A DNA stretch of 64,000 bases, from contig VTPC01002441.1 in NCBI GenBank assembly GCA_011009095.1, positions 32,892 to 96,891 on the forward strand. Reading direction: 5' to 3'. A program made the translations under genes and the position numbers. The notes beneath the pieces were generated by a model. That model saw only the letters and a list, made by a program, of their open reading frames with translations. It did no database searches and was not told the DNA's origin. How positions within the stretch are numbered: the first letter of the stretch is position 1; each line of letters opens with the position of its first letter. This document shows, in pieces, positions 12,801 to 23,199 of this stretch. The DNA comes from Ignelater luminosus. Its lineage: Eukaryota; Arthropoda; Insecta; Coleoptera; Elateridae.

Positions 12801-13530
12801 CTTATTTGTTTCTATTCTCGTGACCGTTTGCATTGCCAGGTTCATCATCTTATTATTTGCTTTCTTTTTTACTGACTGTTTTTTGTATTTATTTTATTCT
12901 CTTTGAGTATCTCCTCTTCTCCGTCTTACTTCCACTGCTTTCCATCAATTGTTATTTTTTGGTACCCCATGTTTGCCGTTCTTCCCTTCTTTTTCTCTTC
13001 TTCCATTCTTTGCTTCATCTTTTTTCGCTTTTCCCGTTCTTCCCATGTCAATTTATTATTTATAAAAATTCGTTCTTGTAATTGTTTGTGTTTATTCTTC
13101 ATTACTCTTTCTTTGCCTGCGGTGTTCTCCAACTCTGATGTGATTATTTTTGTTCCTATTTGCTCCTTGCTTTTATTACTTCAACCATCTCTCCTATTCC
13201 TCTTTCTATAATGTATCTACAGCATGTATGATGTCTTCGTGACTCTTTCCTTTTGCATCTGTGCTAGTTACAACAATATTATTCTTAATTCTGTCCCTTT
13301 CCAATCTTCTTACTTCTTCCGCCTTCTTCATTTTTCTTTTATCTCTCTAGTCTCTTCCTTTAGCATTGCGTTCTCTCGTTTCGTCTCCTTCAATTCTTCC
13401 CGATATGCTCTTTGTTCTTGTTCTTTTGTGGAGTTCTTTTTGTCCTTTTACTTCTCTTAAATATGTCATCCGCCTCCTCTTCTCTTTTCCTCTTTTTATG
13501 CTCTCGATGTATAATCGTCACTATCCATTT
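9831..13530 (-). pseudogene. Nearly full-length LINE (ORF1-like region, endonuclease, reverse transcriptase)
   Basis: Read on the minus strand, the order is that of a complete LINE. A basic coiled-coil-like N-terminal region (13,132-12,926, with LTWEEREKRKKMKQRMEEEK) is followed by endonuclease motifs LGTWNLRGINGKKFE (12,640) and AEILAITETKLKGKG, then a degraded GD-x-x-ARV motif near 12,270. Reverse transcriptase follows: DAQSGFRPAHSVQDHTFTVQ at 11,010, CFIEVKRAFDSISRRKIW at 10,900, a GVRQGSVLSPLLF block at 10,710, the active-site FADDIVLFANS at 10,580 and NYKYLGSIINSRGD at 10,400. The basic C-terminal tail RKGRPKRTWNNKEE ends at 9,831. Many stops and frameshifts make it a pseudogene, but the catalytic Asp pair is kept. 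The long T-rich plus-strand frames over this region are its shadows. Confidence 0.9.
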
Positions 13531-13559
13531 TAATTTTATTTGATATTTTTAAGTCTTTA

Positions 13560-15030
13560 TTCTACATCTAGATGGGTTCTGCTACGCAGAAGATTCCATG
13601 CGATAATGCCAGACCCACTAGAAACCTTAGGGTACACATTGGAGTAGCAAGTAAGTAAACAAGTGTTTCTGGGCTCAGCCGTGGGGGACTGCTTTCCAGG
13701 TCTAGCTCTGGCTTCGATCTTACCATTAGTGTTCTTCCTCTTTTCTTTTATGTGTTTGTGTTTTATTGTGTTTAAGCCAACGTGTGTAGATATCCCGCTC
13801 TCTTTTTAATTTTCCCCTTTTCTATTTTCTATAGTCTTGTATATGGTTGGTAGGTTTATGAAAGCTTCTTGTTGGCCGCCTGAATTTGTTTTGTGGGAGC
13901 TGCCTTTCCGCCGGGGTTATCTAAAGCGAGAGTTGGGCTTCTTTTCTGGGGTTGGGTAGAAATTCAGGGACCTGACCCTTTCCTTTTCAGAAGATCCAGG
14001 AGATTTCTTGATAAGTCATTGGGGTGGTATTGCGTTTATCTAGGTAGCTGGTGAACAGTATTCTTGTGGCTAGAGCCTATGCGTTCTGTCAGTCCCTTAA
14101 GGACACAAGTGACGACGCCGCAATTTTCATCTCACAGCAGCCGTAGCCCGTATTGAGTGATGTTATCCTTTTTGCTACAACAATCTATCTCTGATAAAAA
14201 TGGTTAAATGGTTCTGAATCATTGAATGATGGAGACCTTGTGGCGAGTTCTTTTGGTAGGTGAGTTTCGTTGTTTGAACTTTCTCTGAAGGTTAGGTTCT
14301 GTTCAGATCGTAGGTATTTGTGTGTTTTTTGGTTTTAAGTGGTTAGGAACTAGCATAACTAATTCTCTAGTTGTGCTTAATCGAGTTCCTCTAGAGTCTT
14401 GGAACTGTGAATTATTCTGAAGATGTGCCTTGTTAGTCGCTTAGTTTAGAATTTCGTCTGCTGATTTTAATTCTTTTTTTTTATTGCTTTTTTGTTGAAG
14501 GAAGATGATACGATACGTGTAACGGTCACTTTTCGTCACCGTTTCATGTGTTATATTTAAACCGTACTTTCGGGGTGCTTTTGTATTTGTTTTTCATAGT
14601 AGAGATAATTTATAATAATAAGTTTACACAGCAACCATTTTTTGTAAATCTTCCTCACAATTAAGTAAACCTTTTATTTACATTATAGATACAGTAAAAC
14701 CAACTTTATTCTTCATTCCTTCTAAGTAGATTTTGTATGTCATCACATGAGCATCAAGCTTTGTTGTAATAATCATGACGAACGAGTACAACTTGCCTTA
14801 TTAGCAGTAGAATTTGAACTACTTGCTTAAAACTCACTATGTAGTCATTTCTTAGAGTAAATATTCACTAACTGCAAAGTTAACTTAATTTGGTAAAATA
14901 AACACAAAATCCACTTAAATTTATTTTTGAAATGACTTGTCTGTAAGACATTTGTCGAGATTAAATTATGTAGATTTCTTTTCACTGGTTAGAGGTACCT
15001 GCAAATTAATAAAAAATATTTACTAATATT
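13560..15030. other. Non-coding DNA
   Basis: The first kilobase (13,600-14,500) is less AT-rich than average and may be an eroded element, but no protein motif is readable. The rest is AT-rich background. Confidence 0.35.
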
Positions 15031-15034
15031 AGTC

Positions 15035-15232
15035 GTGGCGAAACAAAAATGGAAAAGAGAACTAGAATCCAATACTGTATTATATTACCAACACGGCCTT
15101 TCTCTAACAAAATACCCACAGAACCTACAAGGAAGGAGTTTATATTTAAATACTATTCTGGAAGAGCTAGGAAATAGAAAATCGATATTTGTATCAAATC
15201 TTGTAAAAGAAACTGCAATAAAGAAAACGTAG
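15035..15232 (+). CDS. Small ORF of unknown origin
   Basis: A 65-codon frame rich in Lys, Glu, Asn and Leu, with a regular protein-like composition (for example LYLNTILEELGNRKSIF). It lies alone in AT-rich DNA, with no recognisable domain, signal peptide or splice signal. It could be a fragment of a retroelement or a chance ORF. The start is simply the first ATG-like codon of the open frame. Confidence 0.15.
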   Translation: MAKQKWKRELESNTVLYYQHGLSLTKYPQNLQGRSLYLNTILEELGNRKSIFVSNLVKETAIKKT

Positions 15233-15239
15233 CGTATGT

Positions 15240-15895
15240 ATTAACATAAATGTTTTCTCTTGTTCAAGCTTTTGCTAGAACACGAACTGTTAAGTTTCTC
15301 TTCCCTTTCCAATTTACTTTTTCTGTTAGTAAAAAATACTCGCATTCTGTACAAAAAAAGAGGTAAATTTTGTGTACTTCTTGGTCTTTCAGAATTTGGA
15401 AGATTTTTTGTTTAATTTTTAATATCATTAAATTAAATTCCAATCCTCTTCTGCCTAGATATGCGAGGTCTTAGCAAGTGCCTGTTATTTAAGCTGTAAC
15501 GTTCGGATTATTAAAAAATCTTCTTGTGGCTTCCCCTTTTTTTCTTAAAATAAGAATAACGCACAGAGCATACAAAACCACAGCTTTTCATTCAATTCTA
15601 AAATATAAGGATTTAATAATAATAATGTGGATTGTATTAATGTAATACTGATGCAGTTAATTACAGCAAATGCCTTTCATATTTTCAAACAAGGGTTGCA
15701 ACTGATGCTCATATTTTTCTAATTAAAGTAAATTAGTAATAAAAAATCACTTGGAATTTATTAAAAGTAAAATCGGAAAAACAATTTTACAAACAATTGA
15801 AAGAAGAGAAACACAAAAATATCAAAAAGAAAAAAGAAAAAAGATATCAGTAGCTACCGATGCCTTCCGAAAACGAGGAGCTGAAATAATTTAAA
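15240..15895. other. AT-rich non-coding DNA
   Basis: No gene seen; an A-rich stretch at 15,780-15,845 precedes the repeat array. Confidence 0.4.
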
Positions 15896-15899
15896 TAGC

Positions 15900-16045
15900 G
15901 AACATCAAGACAGGGTGCGTTTGAAGTGGCCGCTCCGTCGCTCAACCAGCCTTCCAAAACAACGAACTGAAATAAACTAAAATCGAACAAGATGGAGATG
16001 TTTAATGAAGTGACTGCTCCGTCGCCCAACGACGAAACTATCTAC
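15900..16045 (+). repeat. 84-bp tandem repeat, copy B
   Basis: Two units carry GAAGTGGCCGCTCCGTCGCT (from 15,923) and GAAGTGACTGCTCCGTCGCC (from 16,007), 84 bp apart, with related sequence between them. The same unit occurs in reverse orientation at 9.0 kb. The array lies about 0.6 kb upstream of the gag-like ORF of the same strand, so a role as a repeated 5' untranslated promoter of that retroelement is possible. Confidence 0.6.
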
Positions 16046-16049
16046 CAAG

Positions 16050-16580
16050 CCTCCTGACTATCATCGGTTGAAAGTTAGCGACGTAACATCTCCCTAGGTA
16101 ATCAACAGCTAAACTAACCAAATCGTTCACCAAGGGGTTGATCACTTGGTGTGCTACACATTACTCATACCTTGGAACCTAGAGCTGATAAAATTGCCAC
16201 AGGGCACGAAAGGCAGCAAGATTCCTCTTCAACATATGCTCACCCTTGCTACAAATTAGGAATTGAAAATTGGAATTCGCCGTGATCAAGTGCGAGAAGT
16301 CTGATGAGACCACGATAGTACCCTCTCGTGGTGGCTCTGACACGCTTAAATACAAACCAGCAGGCCATTGGTCCGTCCTCTTTGAAGACTAATCCGTTAT
16401 GGTCTTCCGAGAGGAACCAACATCTGTGTACTCCACAGCCGCTACATCGACCAAGCGCACTATGCTCATGGGACAGAATAGAGAAAATGTTCTCGATCCG
16501 AAGAAAGGGAAAGATGCTAGCGCATTTTTTTCCACATTAACTCGCCGCATCAGCAACCAGTAACCTCGTTGGGACAATCT
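16050..16580 (+). other. Probable 5' part of gag-like retroelement copy 1
   Basis: GC content is higher than background and the segment bridges the 84-bp array and the gag-like frame. No protein motif is recognised. Confidence 0.3.
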
Positions 16581-16581
16581 T

Positions 16582-17480
16582 TTGCCGAGCCTACATCCAC
16601 AACGCAACCTACCAAGGCAGAAGACAAGAAAGTTCCACCACCAACAACAGATGCAGATCGATCGTCTTCACAGCAATAAGATAAATGGCATGGCCGCGTG
16701 TAGTTGTGTCAAGAATCAAGCACCAGTAAGACTGAGAATTTACGTCTCTCTACCTAGCCACGAGAAAAGATCAAATAAGCATAGACCCATAACAATCAAC
16801 GACGGCAGCAGTAGACAAGAAACAAGGACTACGAAAATCCTAGGCCTCAAGCGAGGAAGGTATCCTCTCTAAGATTTACTAGCGAGTCCACCACAAGGAC
16901 TCCTCGAGGAACAAAGCAAAAGCGAGTAACGGCACTAGAGGTCAGCCCATTAGAAGCTGAGCCAGAAGCAAGTAACGTCCGCTGAAGGACACATCGTGGC
17001 ATATCTAACCGGAACTGCTACAGGAGTACTTCCTTAGGGTAGTACGCAATCGAAAGATTGGCAAACACGTTAAAGGACGCTTCAACGGAGACAGGCAGCT
17101 CACCAGAAGCTGCACTAGATCCATAACCCAGACACATGTATTGGTACGTCTCCCAGATTAAATGGAGCAGACACAGCAGCTTATAGGAAGCTGTAGCAAC
17201 AAGCAAGAAGTCAGCTGATCAAGGCTGCACCAGGTCCCTAACCCGAACACATACAGCACCAGTCAGTCACTGCAAGCAAAGCCCGGCCAGCTTTGTAAAG
17301 GATTTACATCCCTTTGCAGAGTTAGGAGCTCAAATACATGCAAGAAAGAAAAAACAGTTTAAGAAACATGAAGGAAGCAACACAATGGGTCTAGCGGTGC
17401 TCATCCAACTTCCAATCAATCGGTCGATAGAGAGTCCAACTACAAAAAAACTACCACAAACAATACCTAATTAATTTATA
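16582..17480 (+). pseudogene. Gag-like retroelement ORF1, copy 1 (degraded)
   Basis: The segment from 16,606 parallels the start of copy 3 at 55,674: both read an acidic/basic opening, KVPPP or KSPPP, then a run like RLHxNKxNxM. This shows a shared multicopy retroelement. Downstream, frames interrupted by stops read TPRGTKQKRVTALEVSPLE near 16,900 and a basic stretch HARKKKQFKKHEGS near 17,335. No zinc knuckle is visible in this copy. It is assigned to the same family as the Jockey-type ORF1 at 28.4-29.9 kb through copy 3, which shares sequence with both. It is not translatable as it stands. Confidence 0.5.
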
Positions 17481-17489
17481 AATTCTATT

Positions 17490-19600
17490 TCAGAAGAAGT
17501 GAAAACACAAATCACTTCACCAGATTTAATGATGTCCTCATTTTATCATTTTATCAAAGACTTCATTCAATTATTTATTATCTTCAAGTTCCAAGCATTA
17601 AGGATTAAACTTCTACATTTTAAATCGAAACTTGTTTCAAATAACATCTTTGCAATCTCAAAAAACTTTCTGGAGACGCCAGTATGTTTAACTTTGAAAT
17701 TAACCATTTTCTTTTCAAAATCAAACAGGGTTTTCTTTCTAAAAGAAACCTCTCATAATTCCAATTTGTCTATAAAATCAAATCAATAATTTAATTTCAA
17801 TAAAGAAATTGAAGGTTCTTTTAAAACTTCTACATTACAAGATTTGCATTTCATAAAAGAAAGAATTTGCAAGTTGCAAATTCTGGTTAGCGCAACATAA
17901 AGAAGTTACCTAGTTTTTAACTTTGTTATTATGTCAACATGTCAATTGTGTATAAAAAGAAAAATTTGAAATCTAATAAACAGTATTATCATTCAATTGG
18001 TTTTACTCAATCCATCTATGTATTGCTGCTAGTAAGTCTTACAATTAGCTTAAAAAAAACTTGAAACTGTGTTCTTGGCACACTGGATACAACAAAGATC
18101 GACTTTAAAGAAGTTGATCTCACATCACGATCTTCGGATTAAAGTCTGGTAGATTGTACACTGCAAGAGTTCGTTATCTCTAATTGATCTCAATAACTAA
18201 AAAAGCTATAAAAGATAACTAAACTTTCAATGTTAACTTACTAGAACTACGAAAAGAAACTTTTTAACAAGAGAGAAACTACCAAAAATACAAGATTATA
18301 CCGACAGCAAGGGGTTAAACTACAACACATGTAACGGAACAAAAAGTAAACGTTACAAGACATTCATTTACTTTCGATAATTTAAGAATGTATGTATTTG
18401 TAAATAGCAATTCATTGTTGTTAATAATAGCAGTTTAGTTTCTAAGTTGTATAATTTTTACAATAAACAGTGAAATAAATGTTTCCGAAACAACAAAGGT
18501 GTATATTTTCTTTAAATTTCTTTTTAAGTATATTTTCATCGCAAATTTAAGTGCATATTTTAGAATGTTACAGTGCATGAGTGCATGCATATATTGGCAT
18601 TTTAAGAGCATGTAGATCCTAGCCCTGTAGATCACCAATGTAGACTAAGGTATAGTTGAAGTTGGCAGTCGTAGACTCCATTCTTGCAATTTTATTTTGC
18701 ATGCTAAGTAATTTCTTTACACTATTGAAATTGAATGGGTTTACATAACCTCACCGAAGAGGATTCTTGTATTGTCCCAGTGCACCAAAGTTTCGAATTC
18801 CAGTAAAAATTCTAGTTGAGTAATATTCCACCTAACCCTCTCGTATTAAACAATATTTAGAAATGTTGGTTGTTGGTATATCAAATTTGCGAAAAAATAT
18901 TTTTATCCACCAGTAAACAAGTGCGGAACGCCTAGTTCAACATTTCATTATTATACAAAATTATTGTAAAAGCTTCTTCAAATCAAATTTCTAACTAGAA
19001 ATTTCTTTTCTGTGAGAAATCAATACCTACAGAAAAACTTCACACCATCGATTATATCTCAAAAAGAATTTTAACAAAGAGTAAAATTTTTGACGCAAAT
19101 AACACCAACAATAGACGTATAAAAGTTAAAAGCCCATAACAAACAGCAAAAGGGTTTATTTTAATACGGTAACCGTACTTAAATTTGGGACTGACCATCA
19201 ATTTTATTGCTAACTTGGTTGGAATTCTAAATTAGATTTTATATGAAGTAATTTCGGTTTGGATTATATAAACTGAGAGGCATTGTATTCATATTTAACT
19301 TTCACGTCGTATTTGCTGTAAAATCTTTTTTATGTAGTTTTATTTATTTTTGCAACAAACAGGCTAAAATTCCATATTTTTTATGTTTATCTTATAGAAT
19401 ATTCAGCCTGTTTAAAATGTGTATGTAAAGAGGATTTATTTTTCGGTTCGCTCGAATGCTTTGAGAATATTTTTAAATAAGATCAAAGTAAGCTATTTTT
19501 TCTGTTCTAAATGTACAGTTTTCGAATACGGGCTTTATAGTTTTGCGTGTGTCGTATCAACGCTACGAATACTTTCCACCCTCGTAATTCGTTTTTAATA
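17490..19600. other. AT-rich non-coding DNA
   Basis: No supported gene or element; short chance frames only. Confidence 0.4.
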
Positions 19601-19699
19601 GTCAAGTAGAATTGATACAAGGATTCGGAGGGTAAATCCGTGACTGAATGAGCTATAGCAGGATCAAGCTAAAAGCTTTATGGTCAACAGTATGAGACT

Positions 19700-19862
19700 G
19701 CAGTCGGTGACGTCAAAGTAGAAACGTATCGACGCTGGTGTGTGGCGCCCTCAAACGAGGGCGCCGACTCATTAACAGGAAAACCTTGGCAGCTGCGGTT
19801 TCATTCATGCATAATGACGCCCCGCATACACTTACACATGAGAAGTGTCATCATGAATGACT
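19700..19862. promoter_or_regulatory. Palindrome-rich GC patch with a CRE-like site
   Basis: Three inverted structures lie within 160 bp in otherwise AT-rich DNA. TGACGTCA, the consensus cAMP-response element, is at 19,708-19,715. A perfect 9-bp stem GGCGCCCTC with a 4-base AAAC loop is at 19,744-19,765. A wider inverted repeat joins TCATTCATG (19,801) to CATGAATGA (ending 19,860), with an inner ACACTT/AAGTGT pair. No ORF follows closely. It could be a promoter, an element end or a structured RNA; the sequence alone does not decide. Confidence 0.3.
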
Positions 19863-19929
19863 TCTACTTACCGATTATATCTACTACAACTTCCGACTTT
19901 TAAGTTGAACGCGATAAAGTGAGTATAAT

Positions 19930-20640
19930 TGAAAGGAATAAGGTGCAATGTTACACGGTTGGAGTTTCTTGTTTACGTTGAGAATTATTGTATGAAACGT
20001 ACTCAACATTAATAAAAGTATGAATGTAAATTAATAAATTTTTTATTGGTCATTTTAAATTTTTACTTTTAAAGAAACTACTAGGAAATGACATTTCCGA
20101 TTCAAATTTAATAACTAATTTATTCAAAGAATCTTAATTAGCCGTAGATGTTATATGAAAGGGAGAATATGGCTAATTCAGCATCATTTTTTCTAGTATT
20201 CTGTCATATCTTCCTAGAACATTCCAGAGAGTCGCCAGAGACTGATAAACTCTAAATTAGAATTTAAGTGTGCTTTAAGAATTGGTGATGCACATACACG
20301 GTGACTTTAAATATAAAATCAAATAATAAAATAGTAGTTATAGTCCAAGTGAAATCTTTTAGCGCGTGTATGTTGACAAAAGGAACGTCTAGATATGAGA
20401 ATAAAAATACCCAGTTAGTGAAATTTCACAGAGTCTGTACGAGAAACATTTTTATGTTGTTTAAAGACAGTTTAATCGTTAGATTTTCAATTTATTTTCA
20501 ATTTTAAAAATTCCATGAGCGCGCAGTCGGTAGATTTTCAAAAAACCGAAATATAAATTATTTTTGATTTTCACGTTTTTAAACGTTTAGCTGTTCAACA
20601 AACCAAAAAACTGAAATCAACTTCATCAGAACTTTTGAAA
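19930..20640. other. AT-rich non-coding DNA
   Basis: Nothing recognised; one 68-codon frame at 20,301-20,507 has no motif. Confidence 0.4.
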
Positions 20641-20654
20641 TCCATATTGTGTCT

Positions 20655-21370
20655 GTTCTATCGTATTCTCTTTTATATAATGGCACTATATAACTCCTTT
20701 GTTCCTGTCTTTTGGTATCTTTTTCATTATTAGTATTTTATTCATAAATTCTCTTAGTCTTTCTTTAGTTTCTAAGTTAAGATTCTTTTATCATTTCTGA
20801 GGCTACTTCGTTTTTGCTCGGGACCTTGCCATTTTTCAATTTACCAATCGCTCTGTTAAATTCTTCTTCCGTTGTGGTGGCAGTGCTGTAATATTACTTT
20901 ATAGTGGTTTGTTTTTCTTCATTCCGGATTTCTTTCCCTGTACTTTCAGTTAATTCTTTAAAATACTGCTTCCATCTCTCCATGATTTCTTTTTCACCTG
21001 TCAATATCTTGTCGTTTTTATCTTTAATATTTCTCAATTTATCTATCTTCTTTTTCCTTAATCGCCTCAGTACATCATAGAATAGTTTGATTTGTTCCAA
21101 GTTTTCTTTCATTTCGTGTCGAAAATTCGTCCATTTCTTTTACTTTTTTCTTTCGTCAGGTTTTCCCTTCATTTCCCACAGTTTTGTATTTCTCGTGGTC
21201 TTCATGGTTTTTGTTCTTCGGTACTACTGTCTTTTCTTCAACTGTATCTTTTCCTTCATCTCTGCATTCCAACAGCTTGACCCCTTCTAGTTGATATTTG
21301 CACTTTTTGTTGTTCCACAACTTTTCTCCGCCACTTCTATTAAACTCTTCTTTATCCCTTCAAGGATCAA
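20655..21370 (-). pseudogene. LINE fragment between endonuclease and reverse transcriptase
   Basis: On the minus strand the frame from 21,370 reads an IKKSLIEVAEKSCG block, then a Lys/Glu-rich linker with MERWKQYFKELTE at about 21,000, then EEEFNRAIGKLKNGKVP near 20,850 and an IPKDRNKGVI-type block at about 20,700. This is the conserved entry to a LINE reverse transcriptase (relatives read GKAPGPD and IP-x-DW-x-x-G-x-I). The fragment is cut at both ends. On its upstream side it runs directly into the piggyBac copy in a single open frame, so one element apparently inserted beside or into the other. Confidence 0.8.
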
Positions 21371-21429
21371 ATTATTTTTTATTTGGATATTCAGTAAGCA
21401 AAGATATATTTGTTTATTAAATGACATAA

Positions 21430-23190
21430 TGTAATACAGAGAATAAAGAAATTTTTCTAAACAGTTTTTACTATCTAATAAACATAATTCCACTCCGCAG
21501 GCCTTACAGGACCATCCGGATCGATGCACATTTGTCGAGTTTCTGCAAAGAGCACATCTTGAGGTACCATGGGTTGGCATGTGTTCCCCATACATTACTT
21601 CTGTGGGTACATGCTTTTTGATATTACTTAGATTGTGCTTGGGGCCTCTTTTTAGTGTATTATTTCTTGTGCCAAGTAAACCATCCACAATAGATAAGCG
21701 TAATTCTTTTAGGGCTAGTGTTGGACCTCTGCATCTGTTCTTGAAGATGATATAAGCTTTTGTGATAGTAACATCTACGAAATGGAAGAGGATCCTATGC
21801 CACCACTTTTCACTTTTTCTATTTACTTCATACAGGTTGTTCTAGCATATCAGCTTTGTCCACCCGCCTATAAATTTATTGTAATCTTTAACAATCGATA
21901 AACAGGGCACTACTTGTAAGGATCCATCTTTTTGCCTTCTATTTACATTAGTGAGTTCATCTGGATTATGGTAATTTGACAAGAAGCTGATACATCTTTG
22001 GTCTTTCTATTTAGTATATAAGATTTCACTGGTTACTTGTTTCAAGTCAATTTCTCCCCCTCTAAGTACTTTATCTTCAGAGATATCAGAAGGTAAAAAA
22101 TTACGGTTTGCGCAAACTGTTCCACAACCATAACTTTTGTTTTCTTGTAGATATGCCATGAAAGACACTAAAGTAAAATAATTGTCGAAGAAAATTCTGT
22201 GGCTTTACCAATAAGAGATATTGTCAAGTCTCTAATGACTCGCTCCCCTTACCCAGTTTTAGTCTTCAGGTTGTCGATTTTTCCAGTGTATATTTGAAAT
22301 TCATTTAGCCATTGATATCTGCTCTCACCCAAACCTTATAACCCCTCTTTATAGGTTTGAGGGGCATATATTACTTCAAAGTAAACCTTCCTTTGAAGCG
22401 AATTATGCTCTTGTCAATGGATTGGTACTCCTCAAATTTATAGCAATTTTGGACAGACTCGAACCAAGAATTTAAGTGAGAACATAATTTGTACAATTTA
22501 TCATATTTTTTTTGTCTAGCAACAAAGCGTTATCGTTTATGTGAATGTTTCCTAATAACCAGCTAAATTTGTTTTTGGACGTTTTACTAGAAACGTAATT
22601 GTCACGTATCACATTGCGTAAACTCCAATAATCCTTGTAGCTTTGCAATGGTTTTATACCCATCACAAAGTTTTTTCCTAAAAACACCAACATTTTGTCT
22701 TTAGTTGTGGGTGTAAATGGTCTGCCTTGCTGGGTAGCATACAGGTTAGTTTGAAAAACGATGTTATCTACTATATCTTCCGTACATAAAGTGAGAAATA
22801 CGTGGTAAGGATATTCCACATTGTCTGGAGTCGGGGGTCCGTGTGGTTCCACAAATGGCATGGGCACAAGCGGAGAAGCAACCTTTTTCCAAACTATTGG
22901 CTTCTTTTTCTGCAACTGCGCCAATGGTACATTATCTTCCGAGTCGTAATCGGAGCTTTCTACGTATGGAGTAGGAGATTTTAGTATACTGTGGGAACAG
23001 GGTCGTCTTCATCTAAAGAGTGCCTCCCAGAGTTGCATGCAGTAGTTCCCAAGTTTACCAAGTTTGGAAGTGTTACAATAATTTGACATAAAATTCGCAC
23101 TTTCTTCAAACTAATGGATGGCTTAGAAACACTTTCAACGTCGGAGCAGAGTCTGTGTAGAGACAGAATAAAGAACGAACACAAAACTTA
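21430..23190 (-). pseudogene. piggyBac-like transposase pseudogene
   Basis: A DDE_Tnp_1_7 type transposase. The best open part, 22924-22472, includes KKVASPLVPMPFVEP and KDKMLVFLGKNFVMGIKPLQ. Then SIDKSIIRFKGRF at about 22,420 carries the first catalytic Asp, and DNYFTLVSFMAYLQENKSYG at about 22,180 the second. The third region (GGVDKADM in relatives) is encoded at about 21,870 but split by a one-base frameshift, which is undone a few codons later. FHFVDVTITKAYIIFKNRC follows. The C-terminal Cys-rich domain (21,570-21,450) keeps its ligands, C-x2-C ... C-x2-C ... C. At least three stops or shifts interrupt the frame, so it is inactive. The N-terminal acidic region (23184-22981) is on another frame. 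TTAA target duplications were not resolved. Confidence 0.9.
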
Positions 23191-23199
23191 ATCAAAGTT

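Noticed and set aside
10612..13460. Many long plus-strand frames of 60-102 codons rich in Phe, Leu and Ser, resembling membrane proteins
   Set aside because: They are antisense shadows of the A/G-rich minus-strand LINE; the minus strand has clear endonuclease and reverse transcriptase motifs.
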